Assembly (NCBI GenBank): GCA_947649645.1 | Contig: CANSSP010000022.1 | Location: 1 to 50,483 of the forward strand | Direction: 5' to 3' | From: an uncultured Roseburia sp. | GTDB taxonomy: Bacteria; Bacillota; Clostridia; Lachnospirales; Lachnospiraceae | DNA: 50,483 nucleotides | Part shown: positions 8,909 through 16,965 of the stretch, one piece after another | Numbering within the stretch: position 1 is the stretch's first letter | Layout of the letters: every line of letters begins with the position of its first letter | Made by a program: the position numbers and the translations under genes | Notes under the pieces: model-generated | What the model was told of the DNA's origin: nothing | Seen by the model: the letters and a program-made list of their open reading frames with translations, nothing else | Databases searched by the model: none

Positions 8909-9364
8909 GTGGGAAGGATGACAGTTGCACAGGTAAAAGAGATTGTAGAGGGGAAAACGGTTATGGTATCGGGGACAAAAAACGACTTTATGCGGATTGA
9001 TATGACAAATGCACTTATGATTGCGGACCCGGATCATGGCAGGAACGGCAGAATCGTTCTGGTAAAACCAGGAACCGGATGCAGGATCGAGATGGAGTAT
9101 GACGGTCTTATTGACTCCATTTCCGGAAATAAAAGCATGTTTGAAATCAGATTCAGCGGGGGCGCCGGCAGTATGGACGTTACGGTGTGCGGCGATGTCG
9201 ACTGCATGAAACACAAAGCAGCCGACAGGAATGGCGTATGTCAGTTTATCAAGGAAAAACTGGACAGGCTGTCGGAACTGACGATAGAGGATATCGGTCT
9301 GAGTCTGAATACGCAGACCGGACATTTTCATGGCAGAGAGGTTGAAAGAAACAACAGATGGTAG
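8909..9364 (+). CDS. Hypothetical protein, 152 residues
   Basis: I do not recognise the family. The likely start is GTG 8909, with GGAGG 8 nt upstream (8896-8900); ATG 8918 is the alternative. The N-terminus (MTVAQVKEIVEGKTV) is amphipathic and the middle is beta-rich (RIVLVKPGTGCRIEMEYDG, SMDVTVCGDVDC). There is no signal peptide or membrane segment. Two closely spaced Cys occur in VCGDVDCMKHK. The final codons overlap a predicted promoter for the next gene. Confidence 0.6.
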   Translation: MGRMTVAQVKEIVEGKTVMVSGTKNDFMRIDMTNALMIADPDHGRNGRIVLVKPGTGCRIEMEYDGLIDSISGNKSMFEIRFSGGAGSMDVTVCGDVDCMKHKAADRNGVCQFIKEKLDRLSELTIEDIGLSLNTQTGHFHGREVERNNRW

Positions 9365-9370
9365 TATGCT
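9342..9370 (+). promoter_or_regulatory. Predicted sigma-A promoter P1, first copy of a duplicated promoter
   Basis: -35 TTGAAA (9342-9347), 17-nt spacer, -10 TATGCT (9365-9370). It overlaps the end of the upstream gene and would drive the 73-residue protein at 9463. About 50 bp around it (9340-9392) are closely similar to the region at 9791-9840. Confidence 0.65.
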
Positions 9371-9462
9371 GGAAAAGCACATCTGTATGGATAGTCTGAA
9401 AATGGACTGGCGCATGCAGATAAAGCGATAAGAAACATATATAGCTGATGGAGGAAGAAGAG

Positions 9463-9684
9463 ATGGATATTAAGGAGCAGATTCATAAGATTGTAGAGGA
9501 AGTTTCCAAAAACCCGGATCTGAAAGAGCAGTTTGAAAAGGAGCCGGTAAAGGTAATCGAAAAAGTAACCGGTGTCGATCTGCCGGACGATGTCGTGATG
9601 AAAATCATCGACGGGGTAAAGGCAAAGCTGACTGTCGACAATGTATCGAAAGTGGCGGATGCTTTAAAAGGGATGTTTAAGTAA
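9463..9684 (+). CDS. Small protein resembling a Nif11/NHLP-type leader peptide
   Basis: A 73-residue, charged, helical protein. ATG 9463 has GGAGG at 9450-9454, 8 nt upstream. The stretch NPDLKEQFEKEPVKVIEKVT, then GVDLPDDV, recalls the leader pattern of Nif11-like or nitrile-hydratase-like (NHLP) precursor peptides: residue pairs before F..dP, then G-[VI]-x-LP. The C-terminus (KVADALKGMFK) has no Cys and no Ser/Thr-rich core, and there is no modifying enzyme nearby. It may be a repurposed leader-like protein rather than a peptide precursor. It has its own promoter and terminator. Confidence 0.6.
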   Translation: MDIKEQIHKIVEEVSKNPDLKEQFEKEPVKVIEKVTGVDLPDDVVMKIIDGVKAKLTVDNVSKVADALKGMFK

Positions 9685-9714
9685 ATACATAGCCTGATAT
9701 ATTGAAAATAACAG

Positions 9715-9743
9715 AGCCAGTCCGGATAACGGGCTGGCTTTTC
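9715..9743 (+). terminator. Rho-independent terminator after the small leader-like gene
   Basis: A 10-bp stem, AGCCAGTCCG / CGGGCTGGCT (one T-G pair), with loop GATAA, then TTTTCGT. Confidence 0.75.
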
Positions 9744-9793
9744 GTATCAACAGAAGCCAACGGGAAAAAATACAGATAGCAGGGATTTGTGAG

Positions 9794-9822
9794 TTGAAAG
9801 AAACAGCATTTGGTAGTATACT
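9794..9822 (+). promoter_or_regulatory. Predicted sigma-A promoter P2 of pyrE, second copy of the duplicated promoter
   Basis: -35 TTGAAA (9794-9799), 17-nt spacer, -10 TATACT (9817-9822). It is close in sequence to P1 at 9342-9370, including most of the spacer (GAAACA, TGGTAG). Confidence 0.65.
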
Positions 9823-10030
9823 GGCAGAGTATATCTATGGTTATCTTTTATGATATGCTTATCTTTTATGATTTGCTGCATAGATCAGAAAGGATAGGTG
9901 GAAATCATAAAACGGAAAGGAGCCGGGGAAAGGGATTTGTCAGAGACAGGACGTTCCCCGCATGGAGTGGTGAACAGAACAGACGAATGGGTACTCTGAA
10001 ACAGGCTTATTATAAGGAGAAAACAACAGT
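9823..10030 (+). other. Leader of about 200 nt upstream of pyrE with a tandem repeat and a hairpin
   Basis: The transcript from P2 would have a long leader. It starts with two adjacent 18-nt repeats (9841-9858 and 9859-9876, TTATCTTTTATGAT then A or T, then TGC). It also holds a possible hairpin with arms CGGGGAA (9924-9930) and TTCCCCG (9954-9960). There is no T-run after the hairpin, so classical attenuation is not evident. A pyrimidine-responsive role is only a guess. Confidence 0.35.
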
Positions 10031-10708
10031 ATGGAACAATACAAAAAAGAATTTATCGAGTTTATGGTGGAAAGCAATGTACTTAAGTTTGGGGAATTTA
10101 CCTTAAAGAGCGGGAGAAAGTCGCCGTTTTTTATGAATGCGGGCGCCTATGTAACAGGAAGCCAGCTGATGCGTTTGGGCGAATATTATGCGAGAGCGAT
10201 CTATGAGGTTTACGGCGGAGATTTCGATGTTTTGTTCGGGCCGGCTTACAAAGGGATTCCGCTTTCCGTTGCGGCTGTGATTGCATTTTCGCGGTTGTAC
10301 GGCAAAGAAATCCGCTACTGTGCGAACCGCAAAGAGGCAAAGGATCACGGGGACGCCGGCATTCTTCTGGGGAGCAGATTAAAAGACGGCGATAAAGTAG
10401 TCATTATTGAAGACGTGACGACTTCCGGAAAGTCGATCGAGGAGACCGTTCCGATCGTCAGGGCACAGGCAGACGTGGAGATTCTGGGACTTATGGTTTC
10501 GCTGAACCGGATGGAGGTGGGACCCGGAAAAACGATGAGCGCAGTGGATGAAATCAGGGAGACGTATGGATTTCCGGCGCATGCCATCGTGACGATGGAG
10601 GAAGTTACAGAGCACCTTTACAACCGCCCATGTCAGGGCAGGGTTGTAATTGACGACAGCATAAAAACTGCGATTGATGAATATTATAAGCAGTATGGGT
10701 GTAATTAA
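10031..10708 (+). CDS. pyrE: Orotate phosphoribosyltransferase
   Basis: A 225-residue enzyme converting orotate and PRPP to orotidine 5'-phosphate in pyrimidine synthesis. It opens with FGEFTLKSGRKSPFFMNAG, the usual PyrE N-terminus, followed by FGPAYKGIPL and the PRPP-binding loop VVIIEDVTTSGKS. Length fits the family. AAGGAG lies upstream of ATG 10031. No other pyr gene is nearby. The last 14 nt overlap the next gene, suggesting coupled translation. Confidence 0.96.
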   Translation: MEQYKKEFIEFMVESNVLKFGEFTLKSGRKSPFFMNAGAYVTGSQLMRLGEYYARAIYEVYGGDFDVLFGPAYKGIPLSVAAVIAFSRLYGKEIRYCANRKEAKDHGDAGILLGSRLKDGDKVVIIEDVTTSGKSIEETVPIVRAQADVEILGLMVSLNRMEVGPGKTMSAVDEIRETYGFPAHAIVTMEEVTEHLYNRPCQGRVVIDDSIKTAIDEYYKQYGCN

Positions 10709-11198
10709 AAAAAGACGCCGCCTGGCAGCGGGCATACTTTTTATTTTATATTTTATTGTGTTGTTTTACTTTCTCTTTTTTTCGGAGGAACTGGGGCGCA
10801 CTTACAGTGAGCGGACGTATCACTATAATCTGGTGCCGTTTAAAGAGATCGGAAGGTTTATCCGGTACCGGAATATTCTTGGTCCGAAGGCAGTTCTGCT
10901 CAACATTTTTGGCAATGTGGCGGCGTTTCTGCCGTTCGGTGCGTTTCTTCCGATTTTTTACAGGCGATGCCAGCGCTTCTGGGTTACGGCATTTTATAGT
11001 TTTGAACTGAGTCTGGTTGTGGAATCCCTGCAGCTGGTGTTTAAGGTGGGGAGCTTTGATGTGGACGATCTGCTTTTAAACACGCTTGGCGGAATGCTGG
11101 GATTTATGGTATGCTGTATTTACAGGAAGATGTGGAAAAAGCCCGGGGAAGAGTTGGACGGAGGCGGAAGTGGCATTGAAGGGAAAAAGAAATTATAA
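10695..11198 (+). CDS. VanZ family membrane protein
   Basis: About 167 residues with four hydrophobic segments, a basic N-terminus (MGVIKKRRRL) and the VanZ-like features NLVPFKEIGRF, NIFGNVAAFLPFGAFLP and FDVDDLLLNTLGGMLGF. VanZ proteins give low-level teicoplanin resistance in some hosts, but most chromosomal members have no assigned role. The start at 10695 lies inside the end of pyrE; an ATG 7 codons earlier is possible. The 3' end overlaps the next gene by 29 nt. Confidence 0.85.
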   Translation: MGVIKKRRRLAAGILFILYFIVLFYFLFFSEELGRTYSERTYHYNLVPFKEIGRFIRYRNILGPKAVLLNIFGNVAAFLPFGAFLPIFYRRCQRFWVTAFYSFELSLVVESLQLVFKVGSFDVDDLLLNTLGGMLGFMVCCIYRKMWKKPGEELDGGGSGIEGKKKL

Positions 11199-11490
11199 AT
11201 TTACACGGAAAAAACAGTCAAAGCGCGGGATATCTGCGTTTCTGCTGTCACTGCTGTCGGCGGTGAGTTTTGCTGTTGTGATTTTTCTCTCTTTCAGGGA
11301 AGACGGGAAAGGGAGTATGTACCTGGGAAGCGCAGGTGTTACATCGATGGTTTTTAGTATACTGGCCCTGATTCTCGCCGTCATAAGCCTGCGGGAAGAA
11401 AACTCTTTTAAGCTGTTTCCGTATCTGGCAACGGTGTCGTCTTTTCTGACGACGGGGATGTGGATTGTACTGTATGTGGCAGGAATGTGA
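11170..11490 (+). CDS. Small membrane protein, possibly DUF6142
   Basis: A 106-residue protein from GTG 11170, which has GGAGGCGGA just upstream. A very basic N-terminus (ALKGKRNYKFTRKKQSKRG) is followed by three hydrophobic segments. The pattern MYLGSAGV, SMVFSILALILAVISLREEN fits a small family I remember as DUF6142 in Clostridia; I am not certain. Its overlap with the vanZ gene suggests an operon. Confidence 0.65.
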   Translation: MALKGKRNYKFTRKKQSKRGISAFLLSLLSAVSFAVVIFLSFREDGKGSMYLGSAGVTSMVFSILALILAVISLREENSFKLFPYLATVSSFLTTGMWIVLYVAGM

Positions 11491-11513
11491 AAACAGGGAG
11501 CACACAGGAGGTT

Positions 11514-12104
11514 ATGATGACGGATTTTGAAAAGCAGATCGCTTTTATTACGGAGATGGACAGGATCAAAAAAATAGTGCGGCAGACTTACATCTGTGAT
11601 GGAAGCAGAAAGGAAAACGATGCAGAGCACTCCTGGCATCTGGCGCTGATGGCATTTGTTTTTGCAGATTATGCAAACGAACCGGTGGATGTCTTAAAGA
11701 CGATGAAGATGGTGCTGCTGCACGACGTCATAGAGATTGACGCCGGAGATACGTATGCGTATGACACAGAGGGAAACAAGACGAAGAAGGAGCGGGAGAA
11801 AAAAGCTGCGGACCGCATTTTCGGTCTTTTGCCGAAAGAGCAGGAAAAGGAATATCGCGGCCTCTGGGACGAGTTCGAGGCGATGGAGACGCCGGAGGCG
11901 AAATATGCCAATATGCTGGACAAGGTACAGCCTCTTTTGCTGAACGACGCTTCGGGCGGAAAGTCCTGGGAAGAGCACGGTGTGAAAAAATCGCAGGTTC
12001 TGGCGCGAAACGCGCGGACGCATGAGGGATCGGAACAGCTCTGGGACTATGCCAGAATGTTGATTGAAAAAAATGTGGATGCGGGGCATCTGACGGACGC
12101 GTAG
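11514..12104 (+). CDS. HD-domain phosphohydrolase (YfbR/HD_3 type)
   Basis: A 196-residue protein with HD metal-binding motifs: H in DAEHSWHLALMA, the HD pair in MVLLHDVIEIDAGD, and a later D in MLDKVQPLLLN. This set is typical of the HD_3 family, which includes the 5'-deoxynucleotidase YfbR. A nucleotide phosphatase role is likely, but the substrate is unproved. AGGAGG precedes ATG 11514; ATG 11517 is equally possible. Confidence 0.85.
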   Translation: MMTDFEKQIAFITEMDRIKKIVRQTYICDGSRKENDAEHSWHLALMAFVFADYANEPVDVLKTMKMVLLHDVIEIDAGDTYAYDTEGNKTKKEREKKAADRIFGLLPKEQEKEYRGLWDEFEAMETPEAKYANMLDKVQPLLLNDASGGKSWEEHGVKKSQVLARNARTHEGSEQLWDYARMLIEKNVDAGHLTDA

Positions 12105-12181
12105 ACAGGGTATCGGTGTCTTTGCGGGCAGAAAATGATCTGACGGGCGGATGGCGTCGATTCAGAAAGGATTATTTCATT

Positions 12182-14230
12182 ATGAATAAAAATGATTTTG
12201 ATAATACTTGCGCGGACGGGGCCGAAGAGCATGTATCAGAACGATTTGCGCTTGCAGCCGGGCGCACGGCTGAAATTGCCGTAAAGCCGGAGGTGGCGGA
12301 GCAGTTTGCAGATTATTTTAAAGTTATGGCCTGTTTTCTGGTGCATCTTTCAGACATTTACCGGAAGGGAGCGAAGGGGGAGCTTGAGAGCAGAAGCCTG
12401 GAGGAATGTGAGCGGACAGACGCGCTTCTCTATGCCGATCTGCTGCCGGAGGCATATGAGAGCAGTTATGCCAATCCCGTATATGCGGTGAAGGTGCTGG
12501 GAGAAGAATACGGACAGTACTTGTCCATGCTCACGGCGCATCTGAAAAAAAAGGCGCCGGAGGCGTTTGGCGGGGAGATTCTCCCGCTTACGGCGGCGAT
12601 GGAACTGTTTGTGCAGATTTATAATTCTTTTGAGGCGGCGCGTGAGGACGGAGGGCCGGACCGGAAGGAAATCGAACAGGATATTTACTGGTATTTTCAT
12701 GATTACAGTGAGATATTTTATGAGTCCAGACTGCGGAAACTGATTGATCCGGACGAATGTTTTCAGACAGATATCGTGATGCATGCTGATCTTGAAAATC
12801 CGGCATATCTCTATCGCTATGGGATGCCTGTCGGGGCAAATGAAAGAAAGATGGCGGCTTTTTTAAATGAACTTGCGGAAGAAGAGATTCAGGCGATGGC
12901 AGACACTTTTACGGAGGGATATCGGGCCGGTTTTGTGGTGACAGGCAAAGATCTCAGCAAAAAGAAGACGGTCCAGATACGCTATCCGGTCGGCTTTGAG
13001 CGGATGGTACGGGCGATTGTCCGCAATTTTGACAAAATGAATTTAAAGCCGACAATGGCCGCCTCCGTTGTTCCGGTGAACCGGCAGTATGATTACGATC
13101 ACAAAGAGGATCGGGCGCTTTTTCTCGATAAGGCTTATGTGGAGCGGTGCCTTGAGGTGGAACGGACCTATCTGGAAGCGGAGAAAACGATGGCTGCAGG
13201 GCTGGCCGGTTCTGCAGTAGTGCAGGTATTCGGGGAAGAGCCGTTTTTTCCCGAGGCCAGAGCGGAGGCGCCGGGTTATAGTGAAAAGCAGAGACAGATC
13301 TGTGTGTATGAGACGAGCGCAGAGAGCCGTATGATCAGTCACTATACAAAGAGGGACGAGAGGAGCTGTACGATTATCGCGTATCCCATTCCGGCGATCG
13401 GTCCGCAGTTCAGGGAGATCTTTGCGGAGACGGTAAAAGTCAATACGCTCGATTCCGGGGCGTTTGTAAGGATACAGCAGAAGATGACTGATGTTCTGGA
13501 TCAGGCGGACAGAGTTCATATCACCGGAAAAGGAGACAATCACACGGATCTTCTGGTGAAGATAAAACGGCCTGCGGATCCTCTCAGAGAGACGGCGTTT
13601 GAGAATTGTGTGGCAGACGTGAATATTCCGGCCGGAGAGGTTTTTACGTCGCCGGTGCTTGCGGGCACAGAGGGGAAGTTACATGTCCGCCAGGTATACT
13701 TGAACGGACTTTGCTTTCGTGAACTTAAGATTACGTTTAAGGATGGCATGATCACGGATTACTCCTGCGCCAATTTTAAGACAGAAGAGGAGAACCGCAG
13801 GTACATCCGTGATCATGTGCTGATGCATCACGATACGTTGCCGATGGGAGAATTTGCAATCGGGACGAACACGACCGCCTATCGGATGGCCAGGGATTAC
13901 CGGATCGCGGATAAGCTGCCGATTCTGATTGCAGAAAAGACCGGGCCGCATTTTGCGGTCGGAGATACCTGCTACAGTCACGAGGAGGACAATCTGTCCA
14001 GAAATCCGGACGGAAAAGTGCTTGTGGCGAAAGAAAATGAAGTGTCTGCGCTGCGGAAGTGTGACGAGGAAAAGGCATATTATAATTGTCACACCGATAT
14101 CACGATTCCCTATGACGAGCTGGATCAGATCACGGTTATAAGGGAGGACGGGACGAGCGTTGCGATTATCGCGGATGGTTTTTTTGTGCTTCCGGGAACG
14201 GAAGAATTAAACGGCCCGCTTCTGGCGTGA
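12182..14230 (+). CDS. M29-type aminopeptidase with a long N-terminal extension
   Basis: A 682-residue protein. The C-terminal half is a thermophilic-type (M29/AmpS) aminopeptidase with all five expected metal ligands: E486 (PAGEVFTSPV), E557 (MGEFAIGTNT), H590 (TGPHFAVGDT), H637 and D639 (NCHTDI). Typical M29 enzymes have about 370-415 residues, so about 270 extra residues lie at the N-terminus (helical, many acidic residues), with no domain I can name. ATG 12182 follows AGAAAGGA at a spacing of 10; an upstream in-frame ATG at 12116 lacks a site. Cytoplasmic peptide breakdown is the probable role, complementing the M18 enzyme. Confidence 0.85.
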   Translation: MNKNDFDNTCADGAEEHVSERFALAAGRTAEIAVKPEVAEQFADYFKVMACFLVHLSDIYRKGAKGELESRSLEECERTDALLYADLLPEAYESSYANPVYAVKVLGEEYGQYLSMLTAHLKKKAPEAFGGEILPLTAAMELFVQIYNSFEAAREDGGPDRKEIEQDIYWYFHDYSEIFYESRLRKLIDPDECFQTDIVMHADLENPAYLYRYGMPVGANERKMAAFLNELAEEEIQAMADTFTEGYRAGFVVTGKDLSKKKTVQIRYPVGFERMVRAIVRNFDKMNLKPTMAASVVPVNRQYDYDHKEDRALFLDKAYVERCLEVERTYLEAEKTMAAGLAGSAVVQVFGEEPFFPEARAEAPGYSEKQRQICVYETSAESRMISHYTKRDERSCTIIAYPIPAIGPQFREIFAETVKVNTLDSGAFVRIQQKMTDVLDQADRVHITGKGDNHTDLLVKIKRPADPLRETAFENCVADVNIPAGEVFTSPVLAGTEGKLHVRQVYLNGLCFRELKITFKDGMITDYSCANFKTEEENRRYIRDHVLMHHDTLPMGEFAIGTNTTAYRMARDYRIADKLPILIAEKTGPHFAVGDTCYSHEEDNLSRNPDGKVLVAKENEVSALRKCDEEKAYYNCHTDITIPYDELDQITVIREDGTSVAIIADGFFVLPGTEELNGPLLA

Positions 14231-14301
14231 GAGCGGCTGCGTGGATGAAAAGCTGCTGAGAAAATATGCCGTGTCTGCGGCACAGGAAGAGGAGAAAAGA
14301 A

Positions 14302-14802
14302 ATGGCGAAAGTAGGAATAGTAATGGGAAGCGATTCGGATCTGCCCGTGATGGCGAAGGCAGCCGATATTCTGGAACAGCTTGGGGTTTCTTATGAGATG
14401 AAAATACTCTCCGCCCACAGGGAGCCGGAAGAATTTTTTGCATATGCAAAAGGTGCGGAGGAGAAAGGATTTAAGGTAATCATTGCCGGGGCGGGCATGG
14501 CGGCGCACCTTCCCGGAATGTGTGCGGCGATTTTTCCGATGCCGGTAATCGGGATACCGATGCACACGACATCTCTCGGCGGGAGAGATTCCCTGTACTC
14601 CATTGTACAGATGCCGTCCGGGATTCCGGTTGCCACCGTGGCGATCAACGGAGGCGCAAATGCGGGGCTGCTCGCCGCAAAAATACTGGCGACGTCAGAC
14701 GAAGTGCTGCTGCAGAAATTAAAAGCATATGCGAAAGATTTAAAAGAACAGGTGCAGGCGAAAGACGAGAGACTGCAGGAGGCGGGATATCAGAATTACT
14801 AA
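14302..14802 (+). CDS. purE: 5-(carboxyamino)imidazole ribonucleotide mutase
   Basis: A 166-residue class I PurE that moves the carboxyl group of N5-CAIR to give CAIR in purine synthesis. It starts MAKVGIVMGSDSDLPVM, and SAHREPE, GAGMAAHLPGM and GGRDSLYSIVQMP line the active site. AGGAGA precedes ATG 14302. Usually purE adjoins other pur genes; here a two-component system and sulfate-activation genes separate it from purMND. Confidence 0.96.
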   Translation: MAKVGIVMGSDSDLPVMAKAADILEQLGVSYEMKILSAHREPEEFFAYAKGAEEKGFKVIIAGAGMAAHLPGMCAAIFPMPVIGIPMHTTSLGGRDSLYSIVQMPSGIPVATVAINGGANAGLLAAKILATSDEVLLQKLKAYAKDLKEQVQAKDERLQEAGYQNY

Positions 14803-14820
14803 AACATGCGGGAGACGGCC

Positions 14821-15495
14821 ATGAGAATACTGGTGGTGGAAGACGAAAAGGATATGAACCGGATTATCGTAAAAAGACTTGTGGCGGAAGGTTACTGTGC
14901 AGATGCATGTTATGATGGAGAAAGTGCCTGTGACTACATCTGCCTGGAAGAGTATGACGGTGTAATTCTGGATATCATGCTTCCGGGCATGGACGGATTT
15001 GAAGTGCTGAAAAAAGTGCGCGAAAAAGGGGTGCAGACGCCGGTGCTGTTTCTGACGGCCAGGGACAGTACGGCGGACGTTGTAAAAGGACTTGATCTTG
15101 GGGCGGACGATTATATCGTGAAGCCGTTTGCGTTTCAGGAACTGATGGCGCGGATTCGCGTGATGACGCGAAAGAAGGCGGACGTGCGCGAAAATGTGTA
15201 CCGGTGCGGGGCGCTGACGGTTGACTGTAACGCGCACAGCGTCACGCGGGAAGAGAAAAATATTGATCTTTCTCCCAGGGAGTTTTCCGTGCTTGTGTAT
15301 CTTATACGGAATCAGAATATTGTGGTGACGAGGGATCAGATTGCGGCAAATATCTGGGACAGTGAGAGCGAAAGTTATTCCAATGTTGTAGATGTCTATA
15401 TCCGTTATCTGCGCAAAAAGATGGATGACGATTTTTCGTTTAAAATGATTCAGACGGTCAGAGGGGTGGGGTACGTATTAAGAGGCGAACTGTAA
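14821..15495 (+). CDS. OmpR-family response regulator
   Basis: A 224-residue regulator: receiver domain (phospho-acceptor D51, T79, K101) and a C-terminal winged helix (LSPREFSVLVYL, VDVYIRYLRKKM, IQTVRGVGYVLR). GGAGA precedes ATG 14821. It is followed directly by its sensor kinase. The signal and target genes are not evident; the downstream cysD and cysN genes are separated by a terminator, so they are not clearly in the same unit. Confidence 0.94.
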   Translation: MRILVVEDEKDMNRIIVKRLVAEGYCADACYDGESACDYICLEEYDGVILDIMLPGMDGFEVLKKVREKGVQTPVLFLTARDSTADVVKGLDLGADDYIVKPFAFQELMARIRVMTRKKADVRENVYRCGALTVDCNAHSVTREEKNIDLSPREFSVLVYLIRNQNIVVTRDQIAANIWDSESESYSNVVDVYIRYLRKKMDDDFSFKMIQTVRGVGYVLRGEL

Positions 15496-15518
15496 AAACA
15501 ATATCGATAGTCCGCTAT

Positions 15519-16862
15519 ATGACGCAGATACTTGCGCTGGCTGTGTTCCTGCTGGCTGCGTTCCTTCTGATTTTTGTCCATATCTGGTCGGATACTGCGG
15601 TGGAATATGACATCAGGCAGAATCTGACCAGGGAAGTGCGAAAAAATTTAAAATATGTCAGATTGGAGAATGGAAAGCCTCTTTTTCTGGAAGGCTATGA
15701 CAATGAGACAGAGGATATTTATTTTCTGCTCCTGGACTCCGAGGGAACTGTTGTGGCGGGAAACTATCCGGAAAAGTATGAGGACGATGGCCGGATTTTA
15801 TTAAATTATACGAGAACTGTAAAATGTTTTGGGGAAACCTTTTTCGTGCGCGATATGCAGAAGACAAAGACGCTGGGGACAGGCTACTTTATGCGCGGAG
15901 TTGTCCGAAAGGCCGATATCTACAGCCGGTATCAGACGCTGAAATATCTTTCGTATCTGAGCATTGCGGCAGTCCTGGGGTTTGTTGTGTTGTGCGGTAT
16001 TTTTCTTGCGCGGCAGATTTCCGACTCGCTGAAAAAAATGTGTGAGACTGCGGAAACGATCGGCAAGGATTTTCATATATCCAGACGCATGGAGCATGAT
16101 CATCGATTTTACGAGCTGGCCGTTCTTGCGCAGGCGGAAAATCGCATGCTGGACCGGATGGAGTCGGCGGTCAGAGAACAGGAGCAGTTTACTTCGGATG
16201 CGGCCCATGAATTGCGCACACCTGCCGCTGTGATTCTTGCACAGTGCGAGTATGTCAGCGAACAGGGACATGACAGCGGGGAGATGGAGGAAGCCTTTGA
16301 GGTTATATACAGACAGTCGCAGAGAATGCACATGCTGGTCTCGCAGCTTCTTCGTCTTGCCCGGCTGGACAGGGATGAGACACACATGCAGAGAGAGGAA
16401 GTCGATCTGGCGGATCTGGCAGAATCCGTCTGTGATGATGAAGAAGAACGGGCCCGGTGCGGTGTGACCATTGTAAAAAAACTAAACGGGGCGAAGGCCG
16501 CCGGCGATATTAATCTGCTTGTGATCGCGATTGCAAATCTGGTCAGGAACGCGGTAAAATTCAGCCCGCAGAAGGGCGTGATCGAGGTAGAAACCGGAAA
16601 AAGCGACGGAGAGGCGTATGTTTTAGTCAGGGATCACGGCTGCGGTATGGATGAGGAAGAGATGAGTCATATTTTTCAGCGTTTTTATAAAGGCGACAAA
16701 TCCAGAAATTCAGAGGGTATCGGCCTTGGACTTCCGCTTGTGCAGAAGATTGCGCAGAGGCATGGAGGGACGGTTTCGGTCACAAGCAGGGCGGGGGAGG
16801 GAAGTACGTTTACCCTGCGGCTGCCTGAAATGGAATGGGATGAAGAAGACAGACAGGACTGA
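15519..16862 (+). CDS. Membrane sensor histidine kinase
   Basis: A 447-residue kinase: transmembrane segment about 3-22, an extracytoplasmic region of about 120 residues, a second membrane segment about 143-164, a HAMP-like linker, the HisKA box with H230 (SDAAHELRTPAAV), and an ATPase domain with an N box (IANLVRNAVKFS), G1 (DHGCGMD), F box and G2 (GIGLGLPLV). No clear ribosome site precedes ATG 15519, and the frame stays open upstream (VRIKRRTVKTISIVRY), so the true start may be a non-ATG codon nearer the regulator's stop. It is the partner of the regulator just upstream. Confidence 0.93.
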   Translation: MTQILALAVFLLAAFLLIFVHIWSDTAVEYDIRQNLTREVRKNLKYVRLENGKPLFLEGYDNETEDIYFLLLDSEGTVVAGNYPEKYEDDGRILLNYTRTVKCFGETFFVRDMQKTKTLGTGYFMRGVVRKADIYSRYQTLKYLSYLSIAAVLGFVVLCGIFLARQISDSLKKMCETAETIGKDFHISRRMEHDHRFYELAVLAQAENRMLDRMESAVREQEQFTSDAAHELRTPAAVILAQCEYVSEQGHDSGEMEEAFEVIYRQSQRMHMLVSQLLRLARLDRDETHMQREEVDLADLAESVCDDEEERARCGVTIVKKLNGAKAAGDINLLVIAIANLVRNAVKFSPQKGVIEVETGKSDGEAYVLVRDHGCGMDEEEMSHIFQRFYKGDKSRNSEGIGLGLPLVQKIAQRHGGTVSVTSRAGEGSTFTLRLPEMEWDEEDRQD

Positions 16863-16886
16863 GCGGGGGTCGTTACCGCTCTTTTT
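16861..16886 (+). terminator. Probable terminator after the two-component system
   Basis: A 6-bp stem GAGCGG / CCGCTC (16861-16866, 16876-16881) with a 9-nt loop, followed by TTTTT. It overlaps the kinase stop codon. Confidence 0.6.
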
Positions 16887-16908
16887 GTATTTTAATGCCA
16901 CTTTAATA

Positions 16909-16929
16909 ATCCCTGTGTATAACAGGGAT
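16909..16929. promoter_or_regulatory. Inverted repeat upstream of cysD, candidate operator
   Basis: ATCCCTGT-GTATA-ACAGGGAT: 8-bp perfect arms around 5 nt, located 37 nt before the cysD start. It contains TATAAC, a possible -10. It does not match the CymR site as I know it. A dimeric repressor or activator of sulfate activation could bind here; this is inference. Confidence 0.4.
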
Positions 16930-16965
16930 GTTGAATAACAGTATAGCTTGAAATGGAGAAAAGAG

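Noticed and set aside
9810..10106. A 98-codon frame upstream of and overlapping the pyrE start
   Set aside because: It lies across the duplicated promoter, the tandem repeat and the leader, has no ribosome site and no family resemblance.
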